From Lepidodermella squamata (Eukaryota > Gastrotricha), in contig JBLDXI010000042.1 of the NCBI GenBank assembly GCA_047495785.1, positions 1 through 64,000 of the forward strand: DNA of 64,000 nt, in the 5' to 3' direction. The notes below the pieces were generated by a model that was not told the origin of the DNA, made no database searches, and worked only from the letters and a program-made list of their open reading frames with translations. A program made the position numbers and the translations under genes. Each line of letters starts with the position of its first letter. The stretch's first letter is position 1. Shown piece after piece: positions 1 to 9,978 of this stretch.

Positions 1-55
1 ACTTTCGAACAGGAAGCTAGCACAGCTATCTTATATTTTAGTCAGCCTACAATCA

Positions 56-2366
56 TTAATCATAGACTTCAAGAGCGAATTTCGTTCCGATTCGGTTGAA
101 GTGCTGAAAATGACAAGAAACACCTCTGTCAACATTCTGAAACCGAATCTCTTTGCCGTAGCCGTGCTCAAGTGGCACGAAAGGTGTAATCTGCCCGGTG
201 CCCGGTGCGAAGTACAGGGGTGCTGGGGTGTCGCGACACCCCAGCTCGGTCCGGCGGGAGAAAATTTCGAAAATTAGTTGGAGTTTTAAGTTGTAAAAAG
301 TAGTTTGCTTCACATGGATGCTGCGTTTTTACGCAATTTCCGGCTATTCCTGACACTTAATCTTCAAAAATCTCGCAGCAAAAGCTCGCTGCGCTCGCAT
401 TCGGGTTTAAGGTTGTATTGGGGATTTTGCAACGGTGGCTAAATCAAGGTTCGACTATCGACCCTGATAGTAATTGGTAATTTTTATAGAAACCATATGT
501 TTTAGACCAGTGTTCCGCATTATCTCATTTATCTCCGTTTATCTTGCCTTGCCGTTTTTATGAGATTTCAGACCCTCCTACAGGGTAAATTTTTAAGAAA
601 TTTCTCGCTCCGCTCGAATGTATGGCCGAAATTACTGGCAATTTTGAGATATGCAGCACTTTATTCTCAATCCTGTCAGTTCCAGCACTGCTTATTAGCG
701 TCTTGAGTTGATTGTTGATTATTGAGTTTTATTAATTTTGTTGATTTCGAGCTTGTAAGATAGTAGATAATTCCGTGGGTTGCCAGCCGCCAAAATGGTT
801 AAATGGGTTTCATGGGTTAAAATTACAGCTAATTTTCCCCCATGTCGAGTGAATAATATCGATTTCGCGAGCGAGCGTAGCGAGCGAGCGCAATTTTTGT
901 GGATCTTAACATAGGAACACACCAGCTCGAAAATCCTACTTCGCACACTGGGCACGATTTCACCCAAACCACACACGCCAAACGTACAGTTTATACAAAT
1001 GTGTCTCACAGTGGGCTGCAGGCTGTAGAATGACGCCATTTCGCCAAAACCACTCCGCGCAATCACGAGTTCATCCATGCGTGTAAGAGCGTGGAAGTCG
1101 AGAAATGTCCGCGCGTAGAACAGCCAGTGCTCTCCTTCATCTTTCGGTGCACTTAATTCAGAGTGATGGGCCTCGAGTTCAGGGCATCGATCGCTCGTTG
1201 ATACGATGTCGATTTCGATCGATCGATCATTGACTTTTTGTAAAATCGATTTTTCTATAACTTGACGAGTTTCCTTCAACATCTTGTCTGTTGTTAGAAA
1301 AATGATAAATTTCGATCTATTAGCAGCTAAAATTTGGTTAGCAACCATATCGCCGTAACATGAGACTTCTTCAGGCTGCATGTATAATTCTTCACCGTCA
1401 CCCAATCGAACTTGAACCCCGATTTTGTAAGATTCGTTCCACCTGGCTGCATCCATCATTTAGACAATGGTGGAATAGTTCCGCCAATTCATCACGCGGG
1501 CGAGGTAGCAAAATCCTAAACGCTGTTGTGACTAAGAAGGATCCATCGATTCTCAAAGCTGAAGTTCGATCGATAATAGGCTTCAAAATTTGCCGAAAAA
1601 ACGAGTTTACGTCCGGATTCTTCATCAATGCAAAAATTGGAACCATTGAATTTGTGTTGAACGATGCAAGATCGATTTTCTCAATGTATTGCATAAAGCC
1701 GGTGTCATTGATCATCTTGTAAATTTCAGCCTCTCCTCGGCTGTTCAGCAATCTGAAAATTTGCGTTGAATTTTCGACATTTTTCACGATTTCTTCCAAT
1801 TTTCTGTTGTCGTATAAATCGACTGGGAAATATTCAGTTAGCAGATAAGGAGTTGACCAATTTAAAATAAATGACCGACGGAGGGCTATCGATAGATAAA
1901 AGGTCCCTATAAGGCCTCGCAGGCGATCGGCAAATCCTCCACAAACATATCCATCAATGCATCGGAATTCAATAATCTGTGAAAATTCGAAAATCGGCGG
2001 TAAAATTCAAAACTAAAATATTGACTGTAACATAAATTCTAATCTTACCTTTGGCTGCGAAAATTGAGGCGAATCACTCAATGATTGCCGGATTTCCGTT
2101 ATAAATTCTCGCTGTATAATTTCATCTAGAATATCAGCCTGCTTGTTTCTTAGTTCAAGGTCATTCCGGTAGTCTGAAATAGATGATGAATCATCAAAAC
2201 CATCAGACGCTTTGCTGAACAGTTTTTCGGCCGAAAAATCGTCAGCATCCTTGAACCTCGAAAATGTGTGGAAAACGACTTTACTCGAACAATTCCATTT
2301 GTAGACTGCAACAACAACGGTGGTGGCAGAGATGAGCGATAATTCAGGTTTCGTATTCGCATACAC
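56..2366 (-). pseudogene. Fucosyltransferase-like glycosyltransferase, disrupted copy
   Basis: Reads on the minus strand as a type II membrane glycosyltransferase homologous to the copy at 39582-41217. Exon 1 (about 2050-2366) holds a hydrophobic anchor and the shared motif SDYRNDLELRNKQADIL. A 3' exon begins near 1980 with CGGFADRLRG, which resembles the nucleotide-sugar region of GT23/GT37/GT65-type fucosyltransferases. Further on are LLPRPRDEL, KIGVQVRLGD and SGFGEMASFYS. Two lesions are visible. One extra A near 1460, compared with the paralogue, shifts the frame between the DEL and KIGVQ parts. A 770-base insertion at 181-950 splits the C-terminus, and the final segment (VPLEHGYGKEIRF to EVYD and stop) resumes at 56-180. 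The target GGCACGA is present on both sides of the insertion. The enzyme class is inferred from motifs. Decay is seen directly. Confidence 0.8.
181..950. mobile_element. 770-base insertion with hAT-MITE-like ends
   Basis: This block interrupts the fucosyltransferase-like pseudogene exactly. The host sequence reads through from 180 to 951, with GGCACGA at 174-180 and again at 951-957. The right end, TACTTCGCACACTG, matches the reverse complement of the 14-base terminal repeat of the short MITE family seen elsewhere in the window. A matching left motif (GGTGCGAAGTAC) lies at about 201-212. The interior has no convincing ORF. It contains short GC-rich palindromic motifs such as CTCGCTGCGCTCG and a run of GAGCGAGC near 868-890. 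The true left boundary is uncertain by about 20 bases. Confidence 0.65.
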
Positions 2367-2654
2367 CGAACCTTGGAAGATCGAGTAAATCCTTAGGTAG
2401 AAAACAGTAAGAAAATGAACAAGATGAATACGCTGAGAATCATGAAAAAATAAACACGTTTTTTTTTATAAAAATAATGAAATTGCAAAGGAAAAAAGGT
2501 GTATCAAAGAACAACAGCTGAGAAACTTAATGATCATAACGACTTATTACAAACTATGACATCAACCGAGCCATGGGTCAAATCAACAATTTCGCGAACG
2601 ATGGCGAAATAGTTAATACAAGAATAATTTGCAAGATTGTTGTGCGCCGTGCAA

Positions 2655-3051
2655 ATGACATTGCTTCAATTCAATATTCTGCTTCCTTTGGTAATTTCAG
2701 CGAGCTGTCGCATAAGTTGGAAGCACATCGAAGATGATCCGCTGCCAATCGGTCTTCGAACCGACGATTTCGGATTTCGTACCCGAGATGGGCAGTTAAG
2801 ACGAAAGATTCTTATATGAACCAACATTCAGTGTCTGCAAGCTTCGTTGCAACTTCACCTACTTCATTGTATACGATGCGGCCCGCCAGAAATGCGCCTT
2901 TGAATACGGCTCATGCCGCGAAACATACGTATGCGGCCTGTCTTTCCTCTCGTTTGCGTTGTGTCGCAAAACTTGCGTTCGGGAAAGCAACTCATCGTGG
3001 AACATATCCATGCTTACCTTTGGAAATAATAACATTGAAAATGGTGTTTAA
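2655..3051 (+). CDS. Small secreted Kunitz-like protein (predicted, two exons)
   Basis: Exon 1 at 2655-2794 starts with ATG and a signal-peptide-like stretch (MTLLQFNILLPLVISASC). A 37-base intron (GTTAAG...ATTCAG) leads to exon 2 at 2832-3051, and the reading frame is kept across the junction. Exon 2 encodes a divergent Kunitz/BPTI-like pattern: C, then NFTYFIVYDAARQKC, FEYGSC, and finally C-x3-C (LCRKTC). The spacing is off the textbook pattern (14, 6, 15, 3 residues between the last five cysteines), and the first cysteine pair is compressed. The predicted protein is about 119 residues. Protease inhibition would be the family role, but the reactive-site loop is not clear, so function is uncertain. 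The intron is shorter than others here, so the gene model needs transcript support. Confidence 0.5.
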
Positions 3052-3311
3052 ATTCAACTCGGATCAGTTGATATCTGAAACGTTGTCATATTCTCTGGAA
3101 TTAATTGTTAGTAAAACATTCGCCCGCACAACATTGATATACAGAATTAGAAAACTCGCCAGGGTTGGGGTTTATACAGACATTTCAAAATTCGGTTTAT
3201 ATGCACATAATGCAAAAATGGGTATTTTACTCAAAGCTCTCCTTAACCGTATCCCTAGTTGCATTTTAAGTTGCACCACGTGATTCTGCGTGAAAAACCG
3301 CATAGTTTGAT
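3052..3311. other. Intergenic, nothing recognised
   Basis: This is AT-rich sequence between the Kunitz-like ORF and the inverted-repeat element. I see no coding pattern, RNA gene or repeat with a copy elsewhere in the window. Confidence 0.5.
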
Positions 3312-3599
3312 GTGCGACGGAGAGAAAAATAGGTAGGTCAGTGTATTTTTGTGCACGTCTAACTCCGCCGGGCTCGGGCATTGGCATGGTACCCGAGCGA
3401 AAAGAGCGATGGTCTTACGCATGGTTGTTGAGGTCCACGCCAAATTTAGGGGTTCCACACTAGGACAGTCCAATTACGGCGAGAACCCAACGTTTTCGCC
3501 GTGCTCGGGCCGACACCTCGACTGGCACGTGTGCAGTTTTTTTTAAATCCTCAATCATTGTGCACGACATCGCGAGCTTTGCAATCGTAATAATTTATA

Positions 3600-3886
3600 C
3601 CATTTTAATGTGTATAAAATGCCATCCCTGTGAATTGCCATGTTGATGACCACAAGGTGAAATCCACATCGAGGCATCCGAATCTGATATCGTAAAATTC
3701 ATGGCGATTATGCACATTTCAGAAAAACCGATTTTCGATAATCGATATCGATTGATTATTGATTTTTGGCCAATTACTTTTCCCCGACCGGGAAAATAAA
3801 TCCAGATTTGGATTCGATGTGGATTTCACCTTGTGGTCAACATGGCAACTCACAGGGATGGCATTTTATTCACATTAAATGGCGAT
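3600..3886. repeat. Nested foldback repeat inside the larger element
   Basis: The arm at about 3600-3686 pairs with the reverse complement of about 3803-3886. The shared core includes ATAAAATGCCATCCCTGTGA and AAGGTGAAATCCACATCGA. The arms differ by a few bases and one small gap. The loop of about 115 bases contains a run of ATCGAT-type palindromes near 3735-3760. It looks like a small MITE or foldback unit inserted into, or forming part of, the 3312-5186 element. Confidence 0.7.
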
Positions 3887-3924
3887 TTATTTTATATATT
3901 GTCGACATTTCACGATTGTCGACT

Positions 3925-4164
3925 TTAAATGTGACATATCCACCTTATTCGGGGTCTGCGTCTTGGTGCTATCCATCCGAATGGAGGAGTCCAGGTGTAA
4001 ATCTTATTTAGAAGGCTGTCTTCTTCGTATTCTCTAGATCCAATGACTTGCCCTAAATATCTAAGGCGCTGTTTTTCGCTGGCAGATGAGGCTTGAACTG
4101 GACCGCAATAAAGATATAGTTGAAGAAGCATGGCGCACGGCTCAGGAACGGCTAGAACAACCAA
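3925..4164 (-). pseudogene. LINE reverse transcriptase C-terminal fragment
   Basis: The minus-strand frame contains RLRYLGQVIGSREYEEDSLL and then RRRPRIRW. This is the typical tail of RTE/craniate-type LINE polyproteins (family consensus resembles RLRWFGHV...GRPRxRW). There is no start and no upstream reverse transcriptase on this strand. The fragment overlaps, head to head, a second LINE fragment on the plus strand, which points to rearranged transposon debris. Confidence 0.55.
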
Positions 4165-4892
4165 CTTTTTCTAATAAATTGGAGCAGGTGATGGACCAGA
4201 AATTAATTGATGTAGATTGGACAGCTTCAGCTGAGGATGTGTGGCCAAAACTAAAGACGCTGGAGGCGGAAAGTACAAAATTCTGCGGGAAAAAACGAGT
4301 TAGGAAAAATGGTAAGCGAACTAGGTGGTGGGGCAATAAAACTAGGAAAAAAGCAGCGGCGAAAAAGCGGAAATTTAAACTGTTCGCGAAGGGAAGGAAA
4401 CGGTTAGATGCACTCGGCGTTGCTACAAGCGCAGATGTGGAGAAAATGTGGGACGTTTACGTTTAAGAGCGAAAAGAAGGTTATAAGTTATAGAACAGGC
4501 TAAGGACGATGTCAAAAATCTCAGAGATAAGCCTCAGGAAGCACAGTCGTTCTCCTGGCATCTAAAAGCTTCTCTAACTAAGGGTCGGGCAAGCATGCCT
4601 ATAAAATTGTAATAGAAGACGAAATGGGAGTATTTTATCCCGCAAAATTTAAGTAGCCGACAGATGGAGACGTTATTTTATGGGAGTTGTAGATGGGGTG
4701 GAAATCTTAGGTGAGAAAATCAATAAATTGAACGAAAATTCAGAATTTTCTAGTAATTTTGAAACGCGCGTCATTAAACCAATAACACGCAACGAGATTC
4801 AGCTCGCAATTTCAAAGGAAAGACGACTTGTTCAGGGTGATGTATGCGCTGGGCGCCCCTCAAGAGGTATGCCAATTACGGTATTTTCTTGA
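4086..4892 (+). pseudogene. LINE fragments between endonuclease and RT regions
   Basis: The frame at 4086-4466 contains a coiled, basic stretch with RKNGKRTRWWGNKTRKK, like the W-W-N linker between endonuclease and reverse transcriptase in RTE-type LINEs. A second frame at 4680-4892 contains FETRVIKPITRNEIQLAISK, like the segment just before RT motif 1. The two are separated by stops. No catalytic RT motif remains, so this is a non-functional relic. Confidence 0.5.
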
Positions 4893-5444
4893 CACAGTCA
4901 GAGCTTATTACGATGGCAAAGCTCGCGATGTCGTGCACAATGATTGAGGATTTAAAAAAAACTGCACACGTGCCAGTCGAGGTGTCGGCCCGAGCACGGC
5001 GAAAACGTTGGGTTCTCGCCGTAATTGGACTGTCCTAGTGTGGAACCCCTAAATTTGGCGTGGACCTCAACAACCATGCGTAAGACCATCGCTCTTTTCG
5101 CTCGGGTACCATGCCAATGCCCGAGCCCGGCGGAGTTAGACGTGCACAAAAATACACTGACCTACCTATTTTTCTCTCTGCCGCACTCGTTGCAACGCCA
5201 GGATATAGTGAGGGGTGAGAGCTACTTTCAGACTGAGCTTTGGATGACATCAAATGAAAAGCATCGACTAAAGCATCTCTAAAGCAGCCAAAGTAATTAA
5301 AAAAGACTCCAGGACATCGCACTGCATGGGCGAAACGAATGGATATCATGAGACATTTTATTCCTGTTTCATCACGCTTATATCACATTTTCTCACAATC
5401 TGGCTGTTCTTTCACTCGTAATGCGTACGGCTCGTTAAGGGGGT

Positions 5445-8400
5445 TTACAGAATGTCTCCAAGAAATTGTCGCTGACAAAGTGTCTTCGCTTGAGCCCAAC
5501 AGCTGGCTGTAGTCAGATTCCCGCTAGTCGTGAGTTGGACGCCTGAAAAACTCGAATAGACAAATTCAATTGCTGTAATTCCAGCTCTTACATTGGCCCC
5601 CACTTGACTCGCCGGCATTCCAGCGCCCAGTTGGAATATCGCCTTCTGCATTTATCCACGCGTAGGAACTAGCGTCACTCGATAAACGGCGACCAGCTAT
5701 CCACAACGGGCCGTTGTACCCACCGTTTTCATCAATTGCCTGCAACGCTGCGTCGTACAAAGCTTTATCCTTCAGAATTGCCAATTTCTTGTGATCGTTA
5801 GCCTCGCAGTAGGTTAAAGCTACGTCCCAGGTCATGGTGGAGCTTATAACGGCGTAGTATCCCTATTTCGCGATAAAACCTCAAATATTCTCGAAGCAAT
5901 TTTAAAAAATTACGTCCGTCGTTTCGCAAAGAATGCCGAGATTTGAGTTGCATGGATTGGCGTTGAAGCCTTCGCGAGCTTCGAAGTAATTCAATGTCAG
6001 ACCTATGAGTAAAGCCTTGAATTAATCGATGCTTGACAGGCTATCAACTCACATTCTCCATCACCTGGCTGGTCGGGCTCGAAACCAGCTGGAATGCCCC
6101 TCCATTCCACTGGTGAATCGTTAATCCACGTGAACGGGGACGCGAAACCGATGAATGTAGGCTCGGAGATCAGTGCCTTCGCTGCGTCGAAATCAGCTTG
6201 GGTTCGGAGGACAGCGGGTCGGAACCATTTGCTGAAGCAATAATTGATCCCACCAAAGAAAGTTCCCGAATCCGGTGACAGGTTGTACTTGGCTATTGGG
6301 AAGGCACTGAGAAGCTTTTTCGTGGTTAATCATCTAATTACCAATTTCGCAGTTGTCGCCCATCCAGCCTCCGGCGCAGCTGCATCGACCCGCGTCGAAG
6401 CACTTGCCCGGCTCGGGGTTAATGCACTTCGCGTCGCACGGTGCTGATAGAGATTTCGAATTCAAATATTAGTTGGATGACTAGCTCTTCAACTTACCAA
6501 CCGATCGCTCGCAAATCATTTTCGCCTTCGAAGTCACTACATCGGTTTTCAGCTCGCCATCGGACGTCAGTTTCACCCCTTGACCGAATAATCAATTTTC
6601 AGACTCTTTACATTCGAATACTCGCGATTAATTTGGTCTAAAAACGTACCGGCGTTTTGTTTCAAGGCCGATGGTTCACCAGATTTCCAAGTGATTCCAG
6701 TGCTATTGGAGATATCATTCCCATTTACCCATACAAAATTTGTTGGTTGGGAACGGATCGCTCCAATAGCGGCTAACTGCTGCCCTCCCGAGCCAGCGTT
6801 CATCTTACTTATCGCATCGCTGTAGGAGTCGAAATCGTCCAGCAAAGGCGAGTACATCCACTTCGGTGAGCATCTGCTTTTCGCTTCTTGCAAGGTGATA
6901 GCTTCATCAACGGAGTATCGACGAACCCTTTCCTGAACATGGAATCGACGTTGAAATCTTTAGAATGCTGGCTTCAGATTAGACCTCCGAAGTTTCGGAA
7001 GTTAAAGGACTCACCTGATCGTCCTGGCATAGGTAGAACGAGAAAGTCGCGTTATTGCAGTCTACATCGCGAAACCCATTTTCCGAGGCATTGTTTGAGT
7101 TCGAAAACAGAGCTACGCCTATAGTAGCAAGCCGATGACGGAAAGCTGTGATTTATGACTGAAACTTACAATCCCCGGCGCCGCTCGGGTATCCAGGTGA
7201 CCACGACCCTCTCGCAAGCCAATCGACATTGGTCGAGTGGCGATCTTCCCACGTGAAGCTAGCCATTGCCCCGAGCCACGCTTCACTGAACCCGCCGTCA
7301 GCTATTATCTTCTTCACCGCATTGACATCGCTCTGGGTTTTGAGAACCGCTGGGCGATCGCCGTTTGCCTGGCAATATTTCGAATAGCTGCTGAAATCAG
7401 TTGGAGCAGCTGATGGCATGTAAAACTTGGCTGTTTGAGGATAATTTCTCTATCAGAACGATTTCAGCCCAAGTAAGAGGCTTTACCTAAGCTGCAATTA
7501 GCGCCGTAGTAGCCGTCGATACAGCTACATACATTTCCTGAGCTGCAAGTTGCCGTTGGTGGGCACGGTGGATTGCAAGCGACTAATTCAATGGAAAATT
7601 GAATAAGAGATAGAAAATATCGGGAACTTTCAAGTAAAGTAAAGTAAGTAAACTTTGTGCGATTTTGGACCTAGAGCTGCCAGGAATGAACAACAATTTA
7701 TTGGCGAAAACGAATAGTGGTTTCAGCCCTTAATTAATTAATAAGAAAATCTTACTTATTTCACACAAATTGCCAGTGTGAGTAGCTGGGCATTTGCAGG
7801 TCCCAGCCGTCTTGTTGAATGTGCCTCCATTCAGACACGGGGATTGTTCCTAATAATATAAAGGATCACTTTAAATTTTCCATTTTCCCCAAAGATAGAG
7901 ACTTCACCTTGCTCAGATCGGCCAGGCAGTTAGCGTAATTTTCCGCGAACCTCGTGGAATTATTGAACAGCTTTACCTAAGTGAGCAGTATCCGAATATT
8001 ACCAGTCGGGAAACTTGAAAAAAAATAATACCAAGTTTGCTCCTTTGGGGCAGAAGTTGTAGCAAGTGACGTTACCAGAACTGTCGCATTGAACAGCTTG
8101 CTGTTAAGAAATCGAGAGTCATATTGAATTGCCAGGCAATTTATTTAAAAAGCTCACCCCTGTCTCGCAGTTCTCCTTGAAGCGATAGGTCAGAAACGAA
8201 TACGCAGTTGTTTCGTTCGAGGCGCACTTCGTTGAATCGAGTCGGCAGCCTACAAAAGAACGCGTGTCTTTGTTGAAGCAGCGAACTTGCGGCTTGTAAT
8301 CATCCGGAACTTGCACTGAAAAACGGAGCAAAGCGCCAAGGCTTTTCTTGGCGGAATAAAGACGGAGCTAACTCATCCCGTTCAGGCAAGGTTGTAAGCT

Positions 8401-9620
8401 ATTGAAGCCTGGTTGTGACAACTGTGAAAAAATTCAGGCAAATCAGAGGCAAACAGACGGCGAATGTCATCATACGGCGGTATTAGCCGGGCAGTTTACT
8501 GACGAGGGAACGCAGGTTACGATGATTCCACTGCCAGACGAGCAACGCGTGAAGGCTTGGTTCTGCGTGGATATTAAGAGTCTGACGTAGGATTTTCATA
8601 GAAAAATAGGATCACTTACTGCAAAATTATCAATCGCCTGTTGGCACAGCGCCAAATTCTGCTTTATATAAACCGAGGCGTAATTGAATCGTTTTATCTA
8701 CGAACGAAAATACTGCAAATTAATGACGAATTCGAATTTTAACTCGTTAGCGCCCAGACCTAGTTTCCTGAGGCCCCTAACTATGAAGCTTCCTACAAAT
8801 AGAGTTTAAAGGCTAATTAGAGCAACAAAGTGTCAATTTTTTTTAGCGCAAAAAAATTCTTTTTTTTTCAGTTTGGAACGGTTGAACCGAGAGTTGAGTT
8901 GAACTTGTGAGTCGGATCAAAGTTCGAGCTTTGTGCATTTGAAGTCTGGAAATCATCATCTCCAAGCGGTGCAAATTAACTCGGGTTACGAGGCTACGGG
9001 AATTATCGGATCCCCAACCTCGAGATTCGAGGTTTCTCAGCAGAAAACTTTGAAAAAACCACCGAGGGACCTTTTGTACAGATAAATTTGAGACTGAAAA
9101 TGTAATCAATAAATTCCCAAACTCTAAACGTGATGCTACTAGTTATTTTGGGATTCATTCTAAATTTAGTGTTAGGGGGTTAAAAACTATTATTTTAAAT
9201 GCCCCTAAGGTGGCCTTTAGTTACCTCAATTTCCTCAGCGGGAAGAGGAATAATTCCTGGCCGGCAGATAGGAGTCAGGGCCTTGTACTTGTAAGCCAAT
9301 CTTGCAGCCTAGGAAGGCATTATTTCAGATCGAGAAATGTAGGGCAGCAAATAACATACCCCTTGCATGCACAATTGATAGCTCACAAACTTGGCGTTCC
9401 CGATCTAGATGTTAAAAGATTTAACGCAGCCCTTCTGGAAGACAGAATCTCGTACCTGGGTTTCCATCGTTATACTACAGCCGGCTGTTAGCCTTCGGCA
9501 ATCCACGAAGTTGCTGTCAAATTGGGAGAAACATCGAATGAAATCCTGGCCGGCTGCAACATCAAAGCAAAGGGCGACAATAAGAACCACAATCAATTCA
9601 ACAGTGTTTAAATTAGCCAT
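5445..9620 (-). CDS. Secreted multidomain lectin: 4-Cys modules, 3 EGF, 4 CTLD
   Basis: An 18-exon gene can be followed in frame from 9620 to a TAA at 5445 (784 residues). Exons: 9456-9620, 8620-8658, 8476-8562, 8373-8421, 8158-8315, 8032-8100, 7908-7976, 7756-7849, 7487-7582, 7170-7430, 7015-7118, 6650-6932, 6498-6578, 6342-6443, 6053-6292, 5914-6002, 5592-5862 and 5445-5542. In order they encode a signal peptide, four tandem four-cysteine modules (first one RCFSQFDSNFVDC), two EGF domains (for example CLNGGTF with GNLCE), two CTLDs, one EGF, and two more CTLDs. CTLD hallmarks include WLGA, W-D/E-D, YLCQ, ILCE and TLCQ. The intron at 8659-9455 is unusually long and holds repeat debris. A reverse-strand AATAAA lies just past the stop near 5360. 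The product is probably extracellular and glycan-binding. The ligand is unknown. Confidence 0.85.
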
Positions 9621-9630
9621 CTTCTAAACT

Positions 9631-9978
9631 TCACCGATTGAAATGAGATGTCATTAGGAAATATAGAGAGAGAGAAGCTGTTTGTTTTATTGTTTCAAAA
9701 GAAATAAAAAGCACCGGCCACGGTTGGGCTTTGGGCGCACCACAAATATCAAAACTCTTTGGCGATATAACATATAGATATAACGTATAACGTATAGATA
9801 ACATATAGATAGATATAACATATAGATAGGCGTCGAGAGGTATACGCGTGCGTCGTTCGAAATATATTACAGATTCAGACGTCACAATCACACGTGCAGA
9901 TAATATAATTTAATATAATTTATGAGAGCGATATTTTACTTACATTTATTTTAACCAAAATCAAGGACCCAGTCAGAA
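9631..9978. repeat. AT-rich simple repeats near the LINE 3' end
   Basis: The stretch 9766-9830 is a degenerate array of ATATAGATA and ATAACGTATA units. The stretch 9901-9933 repeats TAATATAATT. These lie immediately downstream (minus-strand sense) of LINE ORF2, so they may be the retrotransposon tail or 3' UTR microsatellite. I could not define the element's 3' boundary or a target duplication. Confidence 0.45.

Larger units (their letters stand above)
3312..5186. mobile_element. Element with 282-base terminal inverted repeats
   Basis: The segments 3312-3593 and 4905-5186 are near-perfect reverse complements. The same 65-codon shadow frame is even readable identically on opposite strands. 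The outer ends read GTGCGACGGAGAG on the left and GTGCGGCAGAGAG on the right (inverted), so the ends are slightly diverged. I could not find a clear target-site duplication. The interior carries no intact transposase. It holds LINE-derived fragments in opposite orientations and a smaller nested foldback. Long inverted repeats suggest a Mutator-like or foldback element, but the superfamily is not established. Confidence 0.75.

Noticed and set aside
3349-3546. 65-codon ORF found identically at 3349-3546 (+) and 4952-5149 (-)
   Set aside because: It is explained by the inverted repeats of the 3312-5186 element and has no protein features.
8843-9491. ORFs inside the first intron of the 5.4-9.6 kb lectin
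   Set aside because: No domain match. The region contains degraded MITE-like sequence and behaves as intron.
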